Shown piece after piece: positions 15,801-18,034 of a DNA stretch of 18,034 bases. The stretch is taken from contig JAHEHQ010000006.1 of the NCBI GenBank assembly GCA_024644505.1, positions 1 to 18,034 on the forward strand, in the 5' to 3' direction. Each line of letters begins with the position of its first letter. Positions within the stretch are counted from its first letter, which is position 1. The notes beneath the pieces are model-generated. The model did not search any database and was not told the origin of the DNA. It saw only the letters and a list, made by a program, of their open reading frames with translations. Both the position numbers and the translations under genes were made by a program. This DNA is from Gammaproteobacteria bacterium. GTDB taxonomy: Bacteria > Pseudomonadota > Gammaproteobacteria > Chromatiales > Chromatiaceae.

Positions 15801-16355
15801 CGAGATCCGGTTCTGGGTCTCACGGCGGCGTTCCTTGTACTTGGAGATACCGGCTGCCTCCTCGAGAAAAGCCCTCAGATCTTCCGGCCGTGCCTCGATC
15901 AGGCGGGAAATCATGCCCTGCTCGATAATGGAGTAGCTCCTTGGGCCCAGTCCCGTGCCGAGAAACAGGCCCGTGATGTCCCTGCGCCGGCACCTGATTC
16001 CATTCATAAAGTAGCTTGACTGACCATCCCGGAAAACCTGCCGTTTTACGGAAATCTGGCTGTATTTGGCGTATTCACCCCCGGCACTACCATCGGAATT
16101 GTCAAACAGGAGTTCTATGCCCGCGGTTCCCACGGGTTTTCGGGACGTCGAGCCGTTGAAGATCACGTCCGACATGGATTCGCCCCGGAGCATCTTTGCC
16201 GAGCTCTCCCCCATCACCCAGCGCACCGCATCGATGACATTGGATTTTCCGCAGCCATTGGGGCCGACCACACCCACCAGGTTGCTCGGCAGAAGCACCG
16301 TGGTGGGATCGACAAAGGATTTGAACCCGGCCAGCTTGATCTTTTCTAATCGCAT
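12846..16355 (-). CDS. smc: Chromosome segregation protein SMC
   Basis: 1169 aa, full length. It is an ATPase that organises and segregates the chromosome as a dimer with ScpA and ScpB. The N-terminal head has Walker A GPNGCGKS (31-38). Two long heptad-rich coiled coils (about 165-510 and 665-1010) flank a globular hinge (about 512-665). The C-terminal head has the ABC signature LLSGGEK (1070-1076) and Walker B with catalytic Glu (MLDEVD, Glu1100), followed by the ITHNK switch-like segment. The ATG at 16353-16355 gives the standard MRLEKIKLAGFKSF start; no strong ribosome site is visible. It is the first gene of the leftward run smc-zipA-ligA-pepD and is divergent from queF. The presence of SMC rather than MukB argues against an enteric-type host. 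Confidence 0.98.
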   Translation of the reverse strand: MRLEKIKLAGFKSFVDPTTVLLPSNLVGVVGPNGCGKSNVIDAVRWVMGESSAKMLRGESMSDVIFNGSTSRKPVGTAGIELLFDNSDGSAGGEYAKYSQISVKRQVFRDGQSSYFMNGIRCRRRDITGLFLGTGLGPRSYSIIEQGMISRLIEARPEDLRAFLEEAAGISKYKERRRETQNRISHTKENLDRLNDLREEITKQLQHLQRQASTAERYKQYKERERRLQAELLSLRWQNLSQEVSEKERGIKEQETRLEAAVSEQRRLEAQIEHSRESHVEANESFNQVQGRFYAVGSEIARLEQAIQFARENHSQLERDLHKTELALKESTEHRNQDEARLRELNSGLEQQEPILSEAQAGEQAAAAKLAEAETAMGDWQTEWEHFNKEAAEPAQSAQVERTRINHLEQQIENLKRKTVQQDEELRRLEDPGLLQKIAQLEHRKQEIENRVEEKQHLLTLSSNQITGQREENHQKSLSLDEARAELQSARGRLASLEALQEAALGKSAGLIAEWLDNRNLGKAARLAERIQVAPGWEGAVETVLGYLLQAVCVDEFDGLLDDIKALKEGSLTLLDLSSSLPDGATATRGDLVSRITSPWPLDSLLDGIFTADSLDEAMQMRGSLGLGESVITRDGIWLGVNWLRLNRETDATSGVLEREQEIQALEDEIAARESRKEEIAHAMEQGREKLHTLEQSRDQFQKELDRINRELSDVRSSLSEKKTREEHLRARAVRIREEQQELGLQIENDAGELESTRHRLHAALEEMESLAERREALVNRRDVLKERLNASREEAGRQRSRTHEMALRIESMRSSRESLFHNLERMQGQLSQLQGRREELRKGLEEGQLPLVEHAEALELHLADRVKVEAELASARQALERIDADLRALEQNRTAAEQGVQKEREDLNQLRMLHREVLVRSKTIEEQLSESGYQSQTLFDEMPQDASVDTWQEEVTRMDSRIRRLGPINLAAIDEFEEQSQRMKYLDAQHADVTESLETLENAIRKIDRETRTRFKETFDRVNSGLQEKFPQLFGGGHAYLQLTGEDLLETGVTVMARPPGKRNSNIHLLSGGEKALTAVALVFAIFELNPAPFCMLDEVDAPLDDANVGRFCEMVRTMSNRVQFIIITHNKLTMEIAHQLTGVTMHEPGVSRLVSVDVDEATQLVAM

Positions 16356-16441
16356 AGGGCGCTAAGATTACAGAGTGCCGGCTTCGGTGACAAGGGAACC
16401 ACAACACATTTGGCACCAAAGGATTATCAGGTAACTTACTG

Positions 16442-16470
16442 TTATTATTGAACTTGCTGACAGTGTCCAA
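16442..16470 (-). promoter_or_regulatory. Candidate smc promoter
   Basis: On the minus strand TTGGAC (16465-16470) and an AT-rich -10 candidate TAATAA (16442-16447), 17 bases apart, about 87 bases before the smc ATG. Both hexamers are poor matches. It is offered only because this is the AT-rich part of the gap upstream of the whole smc run. Confidence 0.22.
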
Positions 16471-16515
16471 TACTTCCGGCAACTTACGACTGATCTGCCT
16501 GTATAAACTAATCCG

Positions 16516-16528
16516 GGGAAGGCTTCCC
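16516..16528 (+). other. 13-base perfect inverted repeat in the smc-queF divergent gap
   Basis: GGGAAG-G-CTTCCC is a perfect palindrome around one central base. The spacer is too small for an RNA hairpin, so if it is functional it would be a protein-binding site. It lies about 160 bp before smc and 28 bp before the queF -35 candidate. The rest of this 266-bp gap (16356-16621) holds only the promoter candidates listed; I see no gene in it. Confidence 0.25.
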
Positions 16529-16555
16529 AAGACCGATATCCGGCACCGTCGACGA

Positions 16556-16583
16556 TGTGACAAAGCGGCGGGTTCCGTATAAT
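16556..16583 (+). promoter_or_regulatory. Probable sigma-70 promoter of queF
   Basis: A perfect TATAAT at 16578-16583 with a partial -35 (TGTGAC, 16556-16561) 16 bases upstream. Transcription would start near 16590, about 32 bases before the queF ATG. No preQ1-riboswitch-like leader can be fitted into so short a space. Confidence 0.5.
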
Positions 16584-16621
16584 CTGCCCTCGTTTAAACT
16601 CAGCCAACAGACCAGTCCACC

Positions 16622-17011
16622 ATGCAAAACCAGCCGGATAAATCCCTCGAGACCTTTGAAAACCCCCAACCCGGGCGTGACTATACGATTCGCATCCGGG
16701 TGCCGGAGTTCACCTGTCTGTGCCCCAAAACAGGCCAACCCGACTTTGCGGAGATGACGATCGAGTATGTGGCGGACCGTCTCTGCGTTGAGCTGAAATC
16801 CCTGAAAATGTATATCTGGTCATACCGTGACGAGGGCGCCTTCCACGAAGCTGTGACAAACAGGATTCTGGATGATCTGGTGGCAGCGGTTCAGCCCCGC
16901 TTTATGCGGATTACCGCGGATTTCAACGTGAGGGGCGGAATCTATACGACCGTGGCGGCTGAGCACCGACAGGAGGACTGGCAGATACCGGTGCCTGTCC
17001 GCCTGCCCTGA
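16622..17011 (+). CDS. queF: NADPH-dependent 7-cyano-7-deazaguanine reductase, type I QueF
   Basis: 129 aa, the short single-domain (type I) form. It reduces preQ0 to preQ1 with two NADPH in queuosine tRNA-modification synthesis, in the cytoplasm. The catalytic Cys34 and Asp41 lie in FTCLCPKTGQPDFA (30-43). The QueF signature is VELKSLKMYIWSYR (56-69), and the substrate-binding GAFHE (72-76) and late RGGI (104-107) are present. The enteric QueF is about twice as long with two fold halves, so the short form again points away from enterics. There is no obvious ribosome site before the ATG, but a clean promoter sits upstream. It is divergent from smc and ends 37 bp before the stop of the TPR gene on the other strand. 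No other queuosine gene is in the window. Confidence 0.96.
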   Translation: MQNQPDKSLETFENPQPGRDYTIRIRVPEFTCLCPKTGQPDFAEMTIEYVADRLCVELKSLKMYIWSYRDEGAFHEAVTNRILDDLVAAVQPRFMRITADFNVRGGIYTTVAAEHRQEDWQIPVPVRLP

Positions 17012-17048
17012 TCTTAGGTTCCGCAACTGTCGGAAGCGTAAACCCGGT

Positions 17049-18034
17049 CTATTTCAGATCTTCCAGGAGTTCCTGAGCCTGCTTCGCGAAGGGAGAATCG
17101 GGAGTCTCCCTGATAATTGACCTGAGTACTCTTTCGGCTTCCTTGTCCCTTCCGCTTTTGTGCAGCGCATAGCCCACATGAAAGCCTATTTCCGGGTGAT
17201 CCGGTGCCAGCACCAAAGCTTCCTGGAGCATGCGCAGCCCTTCCTCCGGTGAACCCAGGTTGAACATGGCCCAGCCATAGGTATCCATGACTTCGGGGCG
17301 CCTGGGTGCCAGTTCGTAGGCCCTCTTGGCAAGATCGACGGCCCGCCTGTCGCCACGCACCTGATAAAGCCAGGCCAGGTTGTTCAGGGCAGCTATGTTG
17401 TCGGGCACACCCTTCAGCGACCTGTCATACTGAACAATGGCCTCGTCTTCCCGTCCCATGCCTTGCAGCATCATCGCGTAGGCCACACGGGTCCTTGCGT
17501 CCTCGGGATGGTTCTTCAACCAGTCTTCAACCTGTACCAGACTTTTCCCTTTGTCTCCCCTGGCTCCCTGAAGCCGGGCCAGGTCAAGGGCGAGTTTTGC
17601 CGTGGGCTGCAATCGATAGGCCTCCGCAATCGCGGCAATGGCCTCCTCAAACCGGTCCAGTGCGATCAGGGCCAGTCCGGCAAGCTCATGGCCAATGCCC
17701 AGCTTGGGAAAGCCGCTCTGTATCTGTTCGGCCCTGGTCAGGGCGTCGCCATAGTTACGGTCGCTCAGGTCCAGCCTGACCATGGCCGCCTGGGCAGGCA
17801 GAAAACCGGGCTGATTTTCCAGCGCCTGCTGCAGGCTGCTTCTCGCGGCATCCTGATTACCCACGGCCAGTTCAGCGCCCGCCAGAAGCGTCAGGTTCTG
17901 TGCCGTCGGCCACTTCTCCGCAAGCCGTCTGAAGGTAGCTGCCGCGCTGTTGGATTCACCCGCCGTCAGTTGGGCCGTGCCCAGGACGCGGGACACGGTC
18001 TCCTGATCCGGGAAACGGGATGCCAGTTCACTGG
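17049..18034 (-). CDS. TPR-repeat protein, C-terminal part (PrsT-like), 5' end cut by window
   Basis: The frame is open to the window edge, so the start lies beyond 18034; the GTG at 17996 is internal. The 327 visible residues are made almost wholly of tetratricopeptide repeats, about eight or nine, with regular A-x-x-x-L-x-P loops and helix pairs such as ALNNLAWLYQVRGDRR and PEVMDTYGWAMFNLGSPEEG. TPR arrays bind other proteins. The late pattern with DTYGW, a gly-leu helix and a final short repeat resembles the end of the PrsT lipoprotein of XrtA/PEP-CTERM exopolysaccharide systems. That is a family resemblance only; without the N-terminus (signal and lipobox) it cannot be confirmed. It converges on queF. 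A general TPR protein is the safe call. Confidence 0.85.
   Translation of the reverse strand, partial: SELASRFPDQETVSRVLGTAQLTAGESNSAAATFRRLAEKWPTAQNLTLLAGAELAVGNQDAARSSLQQALENQPGFLPAQAAMVRLDLSDRNYGDALTRAEQIQSGFPKLGIGHELAGLALIALDRFEEAIAAIAEAYRLQPTAKLALDLARLQGARGDKGKSLVQVEDWLKNHPEDARTRVAYAMMLQGMGREDEAIVQYDRSLKGVPDNIAALNNLAWLYQVRGDRRAVDLAKRAYELAPRRPEVMDTYGWAMFNLGSPEEGLRMLQEALVLAPDHPEIGFHVGYALHKSGRDKEAERVLRSIIRETPDSPFAKQAQELLEDLK

Noticed and set aside
17019..17035. TTCCG-N7-CGGAA hairpin between the convergent queF and TPR genes as a terminator
   Set aside because: Only 5 bp of stem and no T-run on either strand; it could be chance.

Overview
The window reads as ordinary chromosomal DNA of a gammaproteobacterium. 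I infer a Chromatiales-like or sulfur-oxidiser-related lineage, with moderate to low confidence. The main reason is the leftward order smc - zipA - ligA, with a true SMC rather than MukB next to ZipA, as in many non-enteric Gammaproteobacteria. A c-di-GMP enzyme, a Hanks-type membrane kinase, a type I QueF and a PrsT-like TPR protein fit the same background. I saw no tRNA, rRNA, insertion sequence, CRISPR array or phage gene.

Layout. (a) 1-3427, rightward: the 3' part of a membrane-anchored GGDEF-EAL protein, then a transmembrane Ser/Thr kinase with a TPR-like C-terminal half. (b) 3519-6854, leftward: a GT4 glycosyltransferase, and 21 bp downstream of it an unusual 749-residue protein joining two CDGSH iron-sulfur domains, a Rieske domain and a complete thiamine-diphosphate enzyme of the pyruvate oxidase/acetolactate synthase type. 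(c) 6958-7857, rightward: an N-carbamoylputrescine amidase (AguB), divergent from the glycosyltransferase. (d) 7886-16355, leftward: smc, zipA, ligA, pepD and a 94-aa conserved-looking protein, closely packed and in two places overlapping by a 4-base stop/start unit. A separate 57-aa ORF follows, behind a possible sigma-28 promoter. (e) 16622-17011, rightward: queF, with its own promoter, divergent from smc. (f) 17049-18034, leftward: the C-terminal part of a TPR protein whose start lies outside the window.

How the genes fit together. The smc block is cell-cycle and DNA housekeeping: chromosome organisation, Z-ring anchoring and nick sealing. pepD and a small protein are translationally coupled behind it. 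The first two genes are both signalling proteins, but nothing shows that they share a pathway. The best candidate for unusual biology is the CDGSH-CDGSH-Rieske-ThDP fusion. It places three predicted histidine-ligated [2Fe-2S] clusters on the same chain as a ThDP active site, which suggests a decarboxylase/oxidase that passes electrons through its own clusters. Substrate and acceptor cannot be read from the sequence.

Limits: both end genes are cut by the window. All family calls come from motif reading without database searches. Promoters and hairpins were picked by eye.
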